Assembly: GCA_964230805.1 (NCBI GenBank)
Contig: CAXRIA010000028.1
Coordinates: forward strand, 1 to 64,000
Length of the DNA stretch: 64,000 nucleotides
Direction: 5' to 3'
DNA from: Flavicella sp964230805
GTDB lineage: Bacteria > Bacteroidota > Bacteroidia > Flavobacteriales > Flavobacteriaceae
Both the position numbers and the translations under genes were made by a program. How positions within the stretch are numbered: position 1 is the stretch's first letter; every line of letters starts with the position of its first letter. Shown in pieces: positions 7,825 to 16,981 of this stretch. A model generated the notes under the pieces. It ran no database searches. It saw only the letters and a program-made list of their open reading frames with translations, and was not told the origin of the DNA.

Positions 7825-10323
7825 CTAAAAAAGATAACGTACGGATGCGGAATAATTTCTTCCTGGACTGCTTATCCCTGAAGCAAATTCTTTGTAATGT
7901 TGATCAAAAATATTGTCCACTCTGATTTGCAAATCTATATGGCTTCTCAATTCGTAATCAAACGAACAATTCAACACAGACCACGCGGGTGTTCCAGCAT
8001 ATTTTTCGGAGAGAATTAATGCATTTTGATTGATAATTGGTGTTTCTTCTATATTGTCAATCCCTTCATATAAGTTGTAGTCTTCTGCCCTTTTTGCTGC
8101 ATTGAAAACGCATTGTACATTGGTTTGCAATCGGTTTTTTTTGTACCCCAAAGAAATGTTTCCAAAAAGTGGAGGTATTGAGGAAAGGGGCTCCCTTGTG
8201 TCTAGCGTTCTTCCATGGGTGTACGTCAAAGAGCCATTGGCAAACCAATGTTCGTTTATTTCTCCTCGAACCTCAAATGTTCCTCCTCGAACAAAAGCGC
8301 GTCCTCTATTTACATTGGACAGCACTTGGGCAGTCTCGCCTTCGTATTGAATGGTTGCGTATCCCTCCTTTTGAGTGAGGTGATCATAGGGTGCCCGAGT
8401 AATGTAATTGTCTAAAATTGTCTGATATACATTGAGTGCCAAGTGAAACCGACGGTTTTTTGTGGCATGTCGAATCCCTATTTCTGAATTGTAGGCATAC
8501 TCTGGTTTCAAATTTACATTTGGCACGGTTACATTTCCATTTTTTTCTCTGATTTTTCCAATATCATCGATGTTTGGAGAACGAAAACCAGAAGAAAAGA
8601 CCAAACTTATTTTTGTTAAATCAGTAGGTTTGTAAATATGTCCTATCGTTGCGGTGACCGCAGTGTTTCGCAAAGAAATTTTTTCGTCAGGAAGCACAAG
8701 GAGTGGTGCTGAAGAAACATTCCAAAGGGCATGCAATTGCGTATTGGTCAAACGCACCCCTGTGTTGAGCGTATTTTTGGCATCTATATCTTGACGGTAT
8801 CCAAGGTATATGGCTTGTGTTGAATAATCGCTTCCTTCACTTGGGTATCGTGTTTGAACATCAAAAAAACGATCAACTCCTATGATTTTATTGTTTGAAA
8901 AATCAACGTCCAAAACGGCACCCAAGGCACTGGAGTTCACTTTGTTGTAAACTGCCTCCAAACCATAAGTCAGAACTCTCTTACTCTTTTTTGTCAATGC
9001 TACTGAAAAATCAGCATTGAAGCTAAAAACGTTTACATTTTCACTTCTGGTAGAACGTTCAAAAATGCTCGAAAATTTTCTTTGAATTCTCGATTCTTTG
9101 ATGTCTTGATAGGCCATTGTAATGGTTCCTTTGTCTATCCAGTTGTTCACATCGTCTAAGGATATTTGGGTAGAAAAAAGAAGTCTTTTTTGAGGCCCAT
9201 AAGACCACTCTGCAAATTTCAAATCACCTGAGGAAGTTCTTTCTGTAAGCCTATCAAACCTCGGGATATGAGAGGACTCTGAATATTGAAAATTCAACAT
9301 CATCTCGGTATCATTGGATACGGGCAAATATATTTTCTGTAGAAAATCTTTTTGTGAGTAACCCGTGTTTTTTTGAATATTCGGATTCTTGTTTACTTCA
9401 CTTGACATCTTGAAGATTTCTCCTGTGTTTTCGGAATACTCGAATACCTTTCCCCAGTTTTCAAAACCATGAGATCGCCTCGTTCCCATACGCAAATCTC
9501 CAAAATCTGAAAAAGAGATGTTGGTGTAAAAAGCACATTTTTTAAATCTCAGTTCTGTATCAATTTGTGTGGTAAATTCATTGTTTACCGTATTGACTCG
9601 AGAGAATAAAGAGGAATATACTTCTTTGGATTGAGCGGTTTTTAATTTTTTTGTGTAGTAGTGAATCACCCCACCCAATGCATCAGACCCATACGACATT
9701 GAAGCGGGGCCAAAAATAACCTCTACCCTATCCAACATAGATGGAGCTATGGTTATTGTATTTTGCAAGTGACCTTTTCTATAAATTGCGTTATTCAGGC
9801 GAACACCATCTATGACAAGAAGCACCCGATTTGACTCCATACCTCTCAACACTGGACTCCCTCCACCAAATTGTGTTTTTTGAACCTTAATTCCGGAGGT
9901 TGATGCCAGTAAATCAGCGGTGGTTTGAGGGGATATTTTTTGTATTTCCCGAGCGGTAAGAATGACGGTTTGTTCTGCAATTCTATTCAAATTTTCTCGT
10001 CCTTTTGAAAGAGACAATACTACTTCTTCTAGTTTTTCAGTAATTTTATTTAAATCGACTACAAAATCTTTTTGAAGCAACTCTTTGTAATTTGTTTTCA
10101 CCTTTACATAAGAATTATGAAATATAAAAAGCTCGGCATTTTGTAGGAATGAAGAAATGTCTGCTTCCCCATCATTGTTTGTGTAAACTATCATGGATTT
10201 GTCTTTGTTCGAAATAGAAACTCCTTTGATTGGACCTCCTATATCATTTCCAACTACTGTGAGTGTTTGTGCTTTTACAAACACACCGCAGAACAAAAAC
10301 AGACCTGTTATTATTACCCTCAT
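7825..10323 (-). CDS. TonB-dependent outer-membrane receptor (heme/cobalamin-type plug)
   Basis: 832 residues: signal peptide (MRVIITGLFLFCGVFVKAQ), a short carboxypeptidase-like beta domain (about 20-95), a plug (about 110-225) with GGGSPVLRGMESNRVLLVIDG and VEVIFGPASMSYGSDALGG, then a beta-barrel ending SASVRYLF. The plug wording resembles BtuB/HmuR-like receptors for heme, siderophores or cobalamin more than SusC; the ligand is not determinable. The ATG at 10323 is taken as start; the frame continues one codon further to a TTG. Only 3 bases separate it from the recO stop codon, so it is probably transcribed with porZ and recO. Confidence 0.92.
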   Translation of the reverse strand: MRVIITGLFLFCGVFVKAQTLTVVGNDIGGPIKGVSISNKDKSMIVYTNNDGEADISSFLQNAELFIFHNSYVKVKTNYKELLQKDFVVDLNKITEKLEEVVLSLSKGRENLNRIAEQTVILTAREIQKISPQTTADLLASTSGIKVQKTQFGGGSPVLRGMESNRVLLVIDGVRLNNAIYRKGHLQNTITIAPSMLDRVEVIFGPASMSYGSDALGGVIHYYTKKLKTAQSKEVYSSLFSRVNTVNNEFTTQIDTELRFKKCAFYTNISFSDFGDLRMGTRRSHGFENWGKVFEYSENTGEIFKMSSEVNKNPNIQKNTGYSQKDFLQKIYLPVSNDTEMMLNFQYSESSHIPRFDRLTERTSSGDLKFAEWSYGPQKRLLFSTQISLDDVNNWIDKGTITMAYQDIKESRIQRKFSSIFERSTRSENVNVFSFNADFSVALTKKSKRVLTYGLEAVYNKVNSSALGAVLDVDFSNNKIIGVDRFFDVQTRYPSEGSDYSTQAIYLGYRQDIDAKNTLNTGVRLTNTQLHALWNVSSAPLLVLPDEKISLRNTAVTATIGHIYKPTDLTKISLVFSSGFRSPNIDDIGKIREKNGNVTVPNVNLKPEYAYNSEIGIRHATKNRRFHLALNVYQTILDNYITRAPYDHLTQKEGYATIQYEGETAQVLSNVNRGRAFVRGGTFEVRGEINEHWFANGSLTYTHGRTLDTREPLSSIPPLFGNISLGYKKNRLQTNVQCVFNAAKRAEDYNLYEGIDNIEETPIINQNALILSEKYAGTPAWSVLNCSFDYELRSHIDLQIRVDNIFDQHYKEFASGISSPGRNYSASVRYLF

Positions 10324-10326
10324 CAA

Positions 10327-11043
10327 CTAAAACAATTCTTTCAACACCTGTATGGATCGTGGCCTGCGGAATCCCGACAAATGAAGTTCAAAATATTTCA
10401 TAAGTATCTCCAAAAGTTTCTGTCGGTCAACCACATTTAAAAGCACCCTTTCTAAACTATCAAAATTTATGCCTAACAGACCTTTGAAAAGAATTAATTC
10501 TTTTCCTGTCACGAAATCAGTACGGGGTTCTTGCGATAAAAATTTCCCTTCTTTGAGTCCAAAGTATTTTTTTTCAAGTCCCGATGCTTCCGGATAAAAG
10601 CCTAAATACTTGGTGAGCTGTATCAAAAAAACCAAATGAAAATTTGCTGAGTTTTGATGCAAATCCAACCACTTTAAAGAGGTTTCTATAAAAAGAAAAA
10701 GCGCTTTGTTTTCCTCGTTTTCTTGCAAAGAGTTGTTCAATACTTCTGCCAAAAAATAAGCGATTGATTGCTTCGTGTAGTTTTGATAAAGCGTCTCGTA
10801 CGAATAGGTGATGCGCGTGTCTTTTAGACTGTTTAAATTCCCTTTATTGTTGTGTGAAGCCGTAAGTTCTAAATGGTTCAACGGCTGAAAATAGGCGGGT
10901 TTCAATTTCCCTTTTTTACTTTTTAAGACGCCTCGAAGCATGTAAGATTTCACTCCAAAGTCTTTTGTAAAACATTTTACAATCAAACTAGATTCGCCAT
11001 ATTTAATAGCGTTCATGACAATGGCTTCTGTTGTGACCTGCAT
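10327..11043 (-). CDS. recO: DNA repair protein RecO
   Basis: 238 residues. RecO works with RecR in loading RecA onto SSB-coated single-stranded DNA. The N-terminal OB fold is recognisable (TTEAIVMNAIKYGESSLIVK, then FGVKSYMLRGVLKSKKGKLK, PAYFQPLNHLEL), followed by a helical domain. The zinc-binding cysteines of some RecO proteins are absent, as is common in Bacteroidota. Its ATG overlaps the last base of the porZ stop codon, and the TonB receptor follows 3 bases after its own stop, a tightly packed run. Confidence 0.93.
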   Translation of the reverse strand: MQVTTEAIVMNAIKYGESSLIVKCFTKDFGVKSYMLRGVLKSKKGKLKPAYFQPLNHLELTASHNNKGNLNSLKDTRITYSYETLYQNYTKQSIAYFLAEVLNNSLQENEENKALFLFIETSLKWLDLHQNSANFHLVFLIQLTKYLGFYPEASGLEKKYFGLKEGKFLSQEPRTDFVTGKELILFKGLLGINFDSLERVLLNVVDRQKLLEILMKYFELHLSGFRRPRSIQVLKELF

Positions 11044-13358
11044 TAATTTACGACAGCTATTTTCGTTGTGGACGTTTGTTCGCCCTCGGCATTAAACAAT
11101 AAAACAATATAAATACCTGAGGCTACTTTTTTTCCTGATAGGTTTTTTTTGTTCCAAACTACTTTCCCTCCAAGACTGGATTGCCCCTCTAGCGTATTTG
11201 TTTCAAAAACCAAATTCCCTGCGACGTCTAAAATTTTGACATTCGTATCATATGGCAAGCTTGCCCCGTCTTTTCCTGTAATCGTCACCTCATTGTGCTG
11301 TCTCAATACCGGATTGGGAAATGCATACACTTCTGTAAGTTCTTCACCATAAGGAGCGATTCCACTTTTAAACGAAACCATTCCTTTGCTCGTTAAAAAA
11401 TAAAGTTTTCCTGTGCTTTGGTCTATTTGTATTCTCAATACATTGTTTGAAGGTAGTGGTGAATTTTCAGTTGTAAAACGCGCCAATGTCACATCACCGC
11501 TGTGATTTGTATGAATAACTCCTCCATTGGTGGTTCCAAACCATTTGTTGTCTGCGCCATCTACCAAAATCGTATTGACTTCTGAGGTTCCCAAAAGCTT
11601 TTGATTGGATCCGTCATCAACAATAATCACAGGCGCTGCTCCTTCAAAATTGTTTGAAAAAACACTGTTACCATCTCTCAAAACCACCAAACCTTGGGAG
11701 GTTCCAATCCAAATATTGTTTCTGGCATCTGTGGCTACTGCTCTGACATTGTTATCAGGAATTCCATGCTCTCCTGTTAAAATAACCGATTGATTGGTTT
11801 TTGAAGAATACCCAAAAAGTCCTAATTTTCGTGTTCCTATCCAAATGTTATCTTGGTGATCAATGGTCATTTTATTCATATCTACAGACAAGCCCGAAAC
11901 ACCCATATCGTGATTGGACCAAACGCCATCGGGTGTTCTTTTTTTCAAAACCGTACCTGGTGCCAAGCTGTTTGCTGCCCAAAAATTTCCTTCACTATCA
12001 AAAGCTGTTCCATCGACTCTGACAGTCACATAATTCGTTAATTCTGGCAGTGCTTCTTCTAGTTCGCTATTGAAATTGTTCCAAAAATCTAGGTATTCAT
12101 TGTTTTCTAAAACCAATACTCCTCCCGTTTCATTGCTCGTAATATCATTTGTTTGAGCCCATGAGCTCACATAAACTTTCTCTATATTATCCGGATCAAA
12201 TATTACGTTTACCAAATCTCTTGCTTTAAAGGATTCATAAGGAATATGTACCCATTCTGACCCGTTGTAATGACTGATATCTTTTTGCATTCCAAATGGA
12301 CCGTAAGATCGACTGTACCCTCCGTAAACTGTCCATACATGCTTCTCTTTGACGGAAATTGAAAAAATGGAATTTGTCAGGGGACCTCCCGGATGAATCT
12401 CTGTCATATTTGTAGGGTTTGACAACAAACCTTTTAAGACACCTCTGGAAGAGGTTCCTAAGTAAATATGAATTCCGTCGATCAAAACAGCTTGAAGATT
12501 ACTTTCTGAAAAACTTGTGGATTCTATATAGTTTGCATCGAATACTTTTACGTTGGTACTTGTTCCTACAATCAAATTCGTTGCCTCTGAATTCAAATCC
12601 ACTATTTTTGAGGACATCTTTATTTTTTGAACTAGTTTTAAATCGTCACTTATTTCGTAGACTACGCTGCCCCTGCTACACAACAAATCTCCTTGAAATG
12701 TCTTGAAATTATCAAAATTTCCAGAAAAATATGAGCTCCAATTATTAAAATCGTTTAAATTTTGATCCAAGCCCCCTCTGTAAATACCTTGTTCGGAAGC
12801 CGCATAAATTATGTCATTAGCAATTATGATGTCGTTGATCACTACCGAAGAAGAATTGGCTCCGATGAAAAAGGTATCTCTAAATTCTTTTTTTACAATA
12901 TCATAGGTAACAATCCCAAAAGGCATGGAGAGGTACAAAAGGTTGTTGTACTCATATATGTTGTTTATTTTCTTTTCATTTGATACTTCAGATAGGGCAA
13001 TGGCGACAATCCTATCAACCCTTCCAGATGGGTCAACAATATCAATGAATCCATTTTCATAACCTACCACCAAAATCGAATTTGCAATACTGTAGTGTAT
13101 AGCCGAGGTGTTTTCCCCAGACAACCCATTGATAGAAGATAGTTTTGTCAATTCTTCTAAATTTTGATCATAGACAAACACAGAATTTTCAGCCATTGCA
13201 TAAAGCTTGCCTTCTCCAAATGTGACTTTTTTGACATTGTTATAGGAATAAAGGTCCTCCCATGCAGCACTATAATCTGTTTGTCCCAAAATAGTGGCAC
13301 TAGTCAACATGAGAAAAAATCTCATTACCTCTTTTAATTTCCCGAATTTTATCAACAT
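11043..13358 (-). CDS. porZ: Type IX secretion protein PorZ-like: beta-propellers with C-terminal sorting domain
   Basis: About 771 residues, close to the length I recall for PorZ. After a signal peptide, the body consists of repeated two-component-regulator-type propeller strands (NNIWIGT, DNKWFGTTNGG, DNIWIGTRKLG), forming two propellers. The last about 95 residues are a type A T9SS sorting domain (AFPNPVLRQHN, VASGIYIVLL, KIAVVN). PorZ is a surface part of the T9SS that handles anionic LPS delivery to the sortase. Adjacency to recO fits flavobacterial gene order as I remember it. Start: ATG at 13358 gives a 26-residue signal peptide; ATG at 13325 would fit better with the -7 element at 13363-13370, and both are possible. 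Confidence 0.8.
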   Translation of the reverse strand: MLIKFGKLKEVMRFFLMLTSATILGQTDYSAAWEDLYSYNNVKKVTFGEGKLYAMAENSVFVYDQNLEELTKLSSINGLSGENTSAIHYSIANSILVVGYENGFIDIVDPSGRVDRIVAIALSEVSNEKKINNIYEYNNLLYLSMPFGIVTYDIVKKEFRDTFFIGANSSSVVINDIIIANDIIYAASEQGIYRGGLDQNLNDFNNWSSYFSGNFDNFKTFQGDLLCSRGSVVYEISDDLKLVQKIKMSSKIVDLNSEATNLIVGTSTNVKVFDANYIESTSFSESNLQAVLIDGIHIYLGTSSRGVLKGLLSNPTNMTEIHPGGPLTNSIFSISVKEKHVWTVYGGYSRSYGPFGMQKDISHYNGSEWVHIPYESFKARDLVNVIFDPDNIEKVYVSSWAQTNDITSNETGGVLVLENNEYLDFWNNFNSELEEALPELTNYVTVRVDGTAFDSEGNFWAANSLAPGTVLKKRTPDGVWSNHDMGVSGLSVDMNKMTIDHQDNIWIGTRKLGLFGYSSKTNQSVILTGEHGIPDNNVRAVATDARNNIWIGTSQGLVVLRDGNSVFSNNFEGAAPVIIVDDGSNQKLLGTSEVNTILVDGADNKWFGTTNGGVIHTNHSGDVTLARFTTENSPLPSNNVLRIQIDQSTGKLYFLTSKGMVSFKSGIAPYGEELTEVYAFPNPVLRQHNEVTITGKDGASLPYDTNVKILDVAGNLVFETNTLEGQSSLGGKVVWNKKNLSGKKVASGIYIVLLFNAEGEQTSTTKIAVVN

Positions 13359-13362
13359 TGCA

Positions 13363-13370
13363 CAAATATA
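13363..13370 (-). promoter_or_regulatory. -7 element for porZ
   Basis: Minus-strand TATATTTG, a perfect TAnnTTTG. It is only 4 bases before the ATG at 13358, so either that mRNA is leaderless or translation starts at 13325. Confidence 0.6.
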
Positions 13371-13401
13371 TTTATTATTATTCGAAACCTTGTTCACGCA
13401 T

Positions 13402-13409
13402 TAATTTTG
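13402..13409 (+). promoter_or_regulatory. -7 element for the CYTH gene
   Basis: TAATTTTG matches TAnnTTTG. It is back to back with the porZ promoter and predicts a start of transcription near 13416. Confidence 0.55.
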
Positions 13410-13439
13410 TAGTTTTAAATGCCCAAAACAATGTCGCCC

Positions 13440-13919
13440 ATGAATCTTGAAATAGAACGAAAATTTTTAGTTAATAATATTTCATTTCTCAAAGAAAGTT
13501 TCGATAAAAAAAAAATCACACAAGGCTTTTTAAACTCGAACAAGAATCGAGTTGTCCGTGTGCGTATATCTAATGATCAAGGATTTTTGACCATCAAAGG
13601 AAAAAGCAATAAAAATGGCACGAGTCGATTTGAGTTTGAAAAAGAAATTTCTGTAGAAGAGGCAAAACTTTTGTTGCCACTGTGTGAAAAAGGTGTCTTA
13701 GAAAAAACCCGTTACCTTGTAAAAGTGAAAAACCACATTTATGAAGTCGATATTTTTGCTGGCGACAATGAAGGTTTGCTATTGGCTGAAATAGAATTGA
13801 CCAAAGAAGATGAAGTCTTTGCCAAACCTTCTTGGCTAGGAAAAGAAGTTACGGGTAATGTGCGTTATTACAATTCAGAATTGTCCAAAAACCCATATAA
13901 AAATTGGAAAAACCAATAA
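13440..13919 (+). CDS. CYTH-domain protein (probable inorganic triphosphatase)
   Basis: 159 residues forming a single CYTH domain. The signature ExExK is at residues 4-8 (EIERK), followed by basic and acidic strands of the triphosphate tunnel (VVRVRISNDQGFLTIKG, FEFEKEI, EVDIFAG, LLLAEIEL). Such proteins bind triphosphates with a divalent metal and many hydrolyse tripolyphosphate; a thiamine-triphosphatase or adenylate cyclase activity is also known in the wider family. The start at 13440 fits the usual MxxEIERKFL beginning; ATGs at 13419 and 13431 are also in frame, but the first is almost at the predicted transcription start. It is divergent from porZ and stands alone. Confidence 0.85.
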   Translation: MNLEIERKFLVNNISFLKESFDKKKITQGFLNSNKNRVVRVRISNDQGFLTIKGKSNKNGTSRFEFEKEISVEEAKLLLPLCEKGVLEKTRYLVKVKNHIYEVDIFAGDNEGLLLAEIELTKEDEVFAKPSWLGKEVTGNVRYYNSELSKNPYKNWKNQ

Positions 13920-13926
13920 GAAATTA

Positions 13927-13959
13927 AAATGATTCCAACCGTTTTACATGGATTCATTT
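13927..13959. terminator. Hairpin between convergent genes, possible bidirectional terminator
   Basis: AAATGATTCCA pairs with TGGATTCATTT (one mismatch in 11) around an 11-base loop, right after the CYTH stop and before the acyltransferase stop. The T-run is weak. Confidence 0.4.
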
Positions 13960-13985
13960 CACTTCCTGTTTATGTTCTTCCCAAA

Positions 13986-14729
13986 TTAGATGTTGTTCTT
14001 TATTAATTCTTGATAAATCAAGTCATAAGCTCGCTTTGTGAGTTCTTTTTCAGCTCCAATATCGAGGTCATGTGTTGAAAAAAAAGGCATTTTTTTTACT
14101 CTCAACACACCAGGAGAACCACTGAAAAAAGTATATGAAAAATATTTTTTACAATCGTAAAAAACAAGCGGTACAACAGGTAAATTGTGATCAATAGCCA
14201 GTCGAAATGCCCCTTTTTTGAAATTGTGCAATACAACAGATTCATCAGCAGGAACTAAGCCTTCGGGAAAAATACAGATACTCAACCCCTGCGCTATTCT
14301 TCTCTGTGCTTCTTTAAAAACCTGTTGCCTACTTTTCAAGTCTGATCTGTCCACAAGAATGCATGTTTTTTTGTAGAAATATCCGAAAACGGGTATTTTC
14401 GACAGTTCTGTTTTTCCCACAAAAACAAACGGGTTTTTCACTACTGCTAACATCAGCATAATATCAATCATCGAAGTGTGGTTGGCAATAAAAACATAAC
14501 TTTTTTCTGGCAATGTCTCTTCCAAAACTTCCTGAGTGAATCGAAACCCCATCCCTTTCAAAATTATTTTTGCCCACAATTGAGCGGTTTTAAAAAATAA
14601 TGGGTACCACTTTTCTTTTGCCGTAACTATTAATAAAATAGGAGTTCCTAAAATTAGTAACAATCCAAAAAGTACATAAAACCAAACGCGCCAAATAAAC
14701 CGCAACAAATGACCTGCTAATTTTTTCAT
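13986..14729 (-). CDS. Lysophospholipid acyltransferase family protein (PlsC-like)
   Basis: 247 residues. Two hydrophobic N-terminal segments (about 10-35) anchor it in the inner membrane. The acyltransferase motif NHTSMID (HX4D) and the downstream FPEG motif are present, with the basic region VGKTELSKIPVFGYF between them. It probably acylates 1-acyl-glycerol-3-phosphate or a related acceptor. The start at 14729 is the first ATG (MKKLAGHLL); the frame extends upstream only through non-ATG codons. A -7 element lies just 5 bases before this ATG. A second PlsC-like gene is at 36528, so the two may differ in acyl-chain or acceptor preference. Confidence 0.88.
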   Translation of the reverse strand: MKKLAGHLLRFIWRVWFYVLFGLLLILGTPILLIVTAKEKWYPLFFKTAQLWAKIILKGMGFRFTQEVLEETLPEKSYVFIANHTSMIDIMLMLAVVKNPFVFVGKTELSKIPVFGYFYKKTCILVDRSDLKSRQQVFKEAQRRIAQGLSICIFPEGLVPADESVVLHNFKKGAFRLAIDHNLPVVPLVFYDCKKYFSYTFFSGSPGVLRVKKMPFFSTHDLDIGAEKELTKRAYDLIYQELIKNNI

Positions 14730-14734
14730 CTTTT

Positions 14735-14742
14735 CAAAAGTA
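14735..14742 (-). promoter_or_regulatory. -7 element for the PlsC-like gene
   Basis: Minus-strand TACTTTTG, matching TAnnTTTG. Its end is 5 bases from the ATG at 14729, implying a leaderless or near-leaderless transcript. Confidence 0.5.
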
Positions 14743-14813
14743 CTCAAAATCTAACAGACCATTCTATTTGATATTTATCTCTTTGAAGCTCCAAAAAATT
14801 ATGGAAGAATGTT

Positions 14814-14821
14814 TACTTTTG
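14814..14821 (+). promoter_or_regulatory. -7 element for trpS
   Basis: TACTTTTG, 18 bases before the ATG at 14840. Confidence 0.5.
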
Positions 14822-14839
14822 TAGCACAAATTCGATACA

Positions 14840-15808
14840 ATGTCAAGAATATTAACAGGTGTTCAGAGCACTGGAACCCCGCATTTAGGAAACTTATTAG
14901 GCGCTATTATACCTGCCATTGAAATGGCGAATGATCCAAAAAACGAATCATTTTTGTTCATTGCCGATATGCATTCTTTGACTCAAATTAAAGACGGGAA
15001 TGCCTTGAGACAAAACACCTACAGCACCGCTGCTGCTTGGTTGGCTTTTGGATTGGACATTCAAAAATCTGTGTTTTACAAACAAAGCGATGTGCCTGAA
15101 GCAACAGAACTTTCTTGGTATTTGAATTGTTTTTTTCCCTATCAAAGACTGACCTTGGCCCATTCATTCAAAGACAAGGCAGACCGTTTGGAAGATGTAA
15201 ATTCTGGATTATTTACCTACCCAATGTTGATGGCTGCTGATATTCTTTTGTACGACGCTGAAATTGTTCCTGTTGGCAAAGACCAATTGCAACATTTAGA
15301 AATGACTCGAGATGTTGCCAGTAGGTTCAATCATCTCATGGGTGAAACATTTGTACTACCAGAAGCTAAAATTCAAAAAGAAACCATGTATGTTCCTGGA
15401 ACCAATGGTGGTAAAATGAGCAAATCTCAAGGAAATATCATCGATATTTTTTTAGATGACAAAAAATTACGAAAACAGGTGATGAAAATCCAAACAGATA
15501 GCACTCCTTTGGAAGAACCAAAAAACCCCGATACTTGTAATTTATTTGCCTTGTACAAATTGATTGCTTCAGATGCACAAACCGCTGAATTGAGAGCGAA
15601 CTACTTGGGTGGAAATTTTGGCTATGGACATGCCAAACAAGCTTTTTACGAACTTCTTATCGATACGTTTTCCGCTGAAAGAGAACGCTATCAATACTAT
15701 ATGAACAATTTAGAAGAAATAGACAAAGCGCTTGCTATTGGAGCGGAAAAAGCAAAGAAAATTGCTTCTGACGTATTGAAACGAACCCGCAAAACTTTGG
15801 GTTATTGA
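14840..15808 (+). CDS. trpS: Tryptophanyl-tRNA synthetase
   Basis: 322 residues, a normal length for bacterial TrpRS. It charges tRNA-Trp. Class I signatures are clear: the HIGH-type motif in GTPHLGNLLGAI (about 12-23) after the N-terminal SRILTGVQSTG, and the KMSKS motif in GGKMSKSQGNII (about 192). The central DQLQHLEMTRDVASRFN is typical of TrpRS. It has its own promoter and converges on rpiB, with a terminator in the 34-base gap. Confidence 0.97.
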   Translation: MSRILTGVQSTGTPHLGNLLGAIIPAIEMANDPKNESFLFIADMHSLTQIKDGNALRQNTYSTAAAWLAFGLDIQKSVFYKQSDVPEATELSWYLNCFFPYQRLTLAHSFKDKADRLEDVNSGLFTYPMLMAADILLYDAEIVPVGKDQLQHLEMTRDVASRFNHLMGETFVLPEAKIQKETMYVPGTNGGKMSKSQGNIIDIFLDDKKLRKQVMKIQTDSTPLEEPKNPDTCNLFALYKLIASDAQTAELRANYLGGNFGYGHAKQAFYELLIDTFSAERERYQYYMNNLEEIDKALAIGAEKAKKIASDVLKRTRKTLGY

Positions 15809-15815
15809 AAAATAA

Positions 15816-15835
15816 AAGTCAGAAAATTCTGACTT
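15816..15835 (+). terminator. Terminator between trpS and rpiB
   Basis: The inverted repeat AAGTCAGAA/TTCTGACTT is followed by a T-rich tract on the plus strand. It can act for trpS and possibly for the convergent rpiB. Confidence 0.75.
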
Positions 15836-15842
15836 CATTTTT

Positions 15843-16274
15843 TTAAGAACAGCTAATTTTGGCTACTCTGTTCTGATGACGCCCTCCCTCAAATGAAGTC
15901 TCTAAAAACGTTTCCACCATTTGCAGCGCTTGAGGAACGGAAGTAAACCTAGCAGGTATACACAACACATTTGCATTGTTGTGCTGTTTAATTAAAGCCA
16001 CAATTTCTTTTGTCCAACACAATCCAGCACGAACATTTTTATATTTGTTGGCTGTCATCGCAACACCATTGGCACTTCCACAGATAAGAATTCCGAAATC
16101 GACTTTACACGTATCAACTACCTCAGCAACCTTATGCGCAAAATCTGGGTAATCCACACTGTCAAAACTATCGGTTCCAAAATTTAATACTTCAATACCT
16201 TTTTCCTCCAATAATTTTACAATCGCAAATTTATAATCCGGTCCGGCATGATCATTTCCTATGGCTATTTTCAT
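15843..16274 (-). CDS. rpiB: Ribose-5-phosphate isomerase B
   Basis: 143 residues. It interconverts ribose-5-phosphate and ribulose-5-phosphate in the pentose phosphate pathway. The N-terminus MKIAIGNDHAGPDYK and the active-site segment GILICGSANGVAMTANK, with the catalytic cysteine, mark the RpiB/LacAB family. The Cys-Gly-Thr-Gly form common elsewhere is Cys-Gly-Ser-Ala here, as in several Bacteroidota as far as I recall. It is the last minus-strand gene before the candidate origin region; a -7 element lies 25 bases upstream of the ATG. Confidence 0.93.
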   Translation of the reverse strand: MKIAIGNDHAGPDYKFAIVKLLEEKGIEVLNFGTDSFDSVDYPDFAHKVAEVVDTCKVDFGILICGSANGVAMTANKYKNVRAGLCWTKEIVALIKQHNNANVLCIPARFTSVPQALQMVETFLETSFEGGRHQNRVAKISCS

Positions 16275-16981
16275 CTATACTATCCTATTTATTACAAAAC
16301 AAAAATACAATAAAATGTAACTCATTACAAAGGATTGAATATCAATAATTTTCATGTTTTTTTAAATAAAAAGCCCGTTATAAACAGACTCTCTCATAAC
16401 TTTATTTTAATTCATTTGAACTAAGGTAGTTAGCAATTTATTAAAATTGTTCATAAATAGCCGTAAAAAAAGAACAATTAAATTTGTTTTATTCCCTAAA
16501 AAAAACAATACAGGATCCTTTATCAGTTTTGCAAATTTTTTTTCAAATATTTAATGAACAGTTATGAACAATTTACCAGAAACTTATCAAAAATAGTTTT
16601 GATCAAAAAAATAAAAATTTACAGAAAAGTTAAGAAATCAAAAACTTGTTAATAACCTCGTAAAAGAAATGATTCAGAGTATTTTAAGGTTTTCATAAAT
16701 TGTTAATACCTGTTCACAAAAAAAATAAATCCTATTTTCCAATTAATTTTTAAAAAATATATCGTAGCTATTCACATGCAATCATAGAAAAAAAATAGTT
16801 TTTAAAATTTTAAAAGAAAAAATGATTATAGATATAACTGTTCATAACTACTTTCAATATTTTGGGTAAGAAAAGGTTTTGACAGTGTTTTTAATTTAAA
16901 ATAATAAGTTTGCTTTTTATCCTAATACAAAAGGCTATGTTGAAAGATTGTTTTCGTACTTTTATTACCTAATAAACAAAG
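16275..16981. other. Candidate chromosomal replication origin (AT-rich, clustered 9-mers)
   Basis: This 707-base gap has no plausible gene. It contains three exact copies of TTATGAACA or its complement (16448-16456, 16562-16570, 16839-16847) and near copies at 16647-16655 (TTATTAACA), 16690-16698 (TTATGAAAA), 16701-16709 (GTATTAACA) and 16711-16719 (TTGTGAACA), all read in the DnaA-box orientation. They resemble the DnaA box TTATCCACA with changes at positions 5-6. Long A/T-only stretches around 16741-16830 could be an unwinding element. Flanking genes diverge, base skew changes here, and parS-like sites lie 8-10 kb away. No DnaA gene is in the window, so the assignment is inferred. Confidence 0.5.
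16300..16307 (-). promoter_or_regulatory. -7 element for rpiB
   Basis: Minus-strand TATTTTTG, a TAnnTTTG match 25 bases before the ATG at 16274. Confidence 0.5.
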
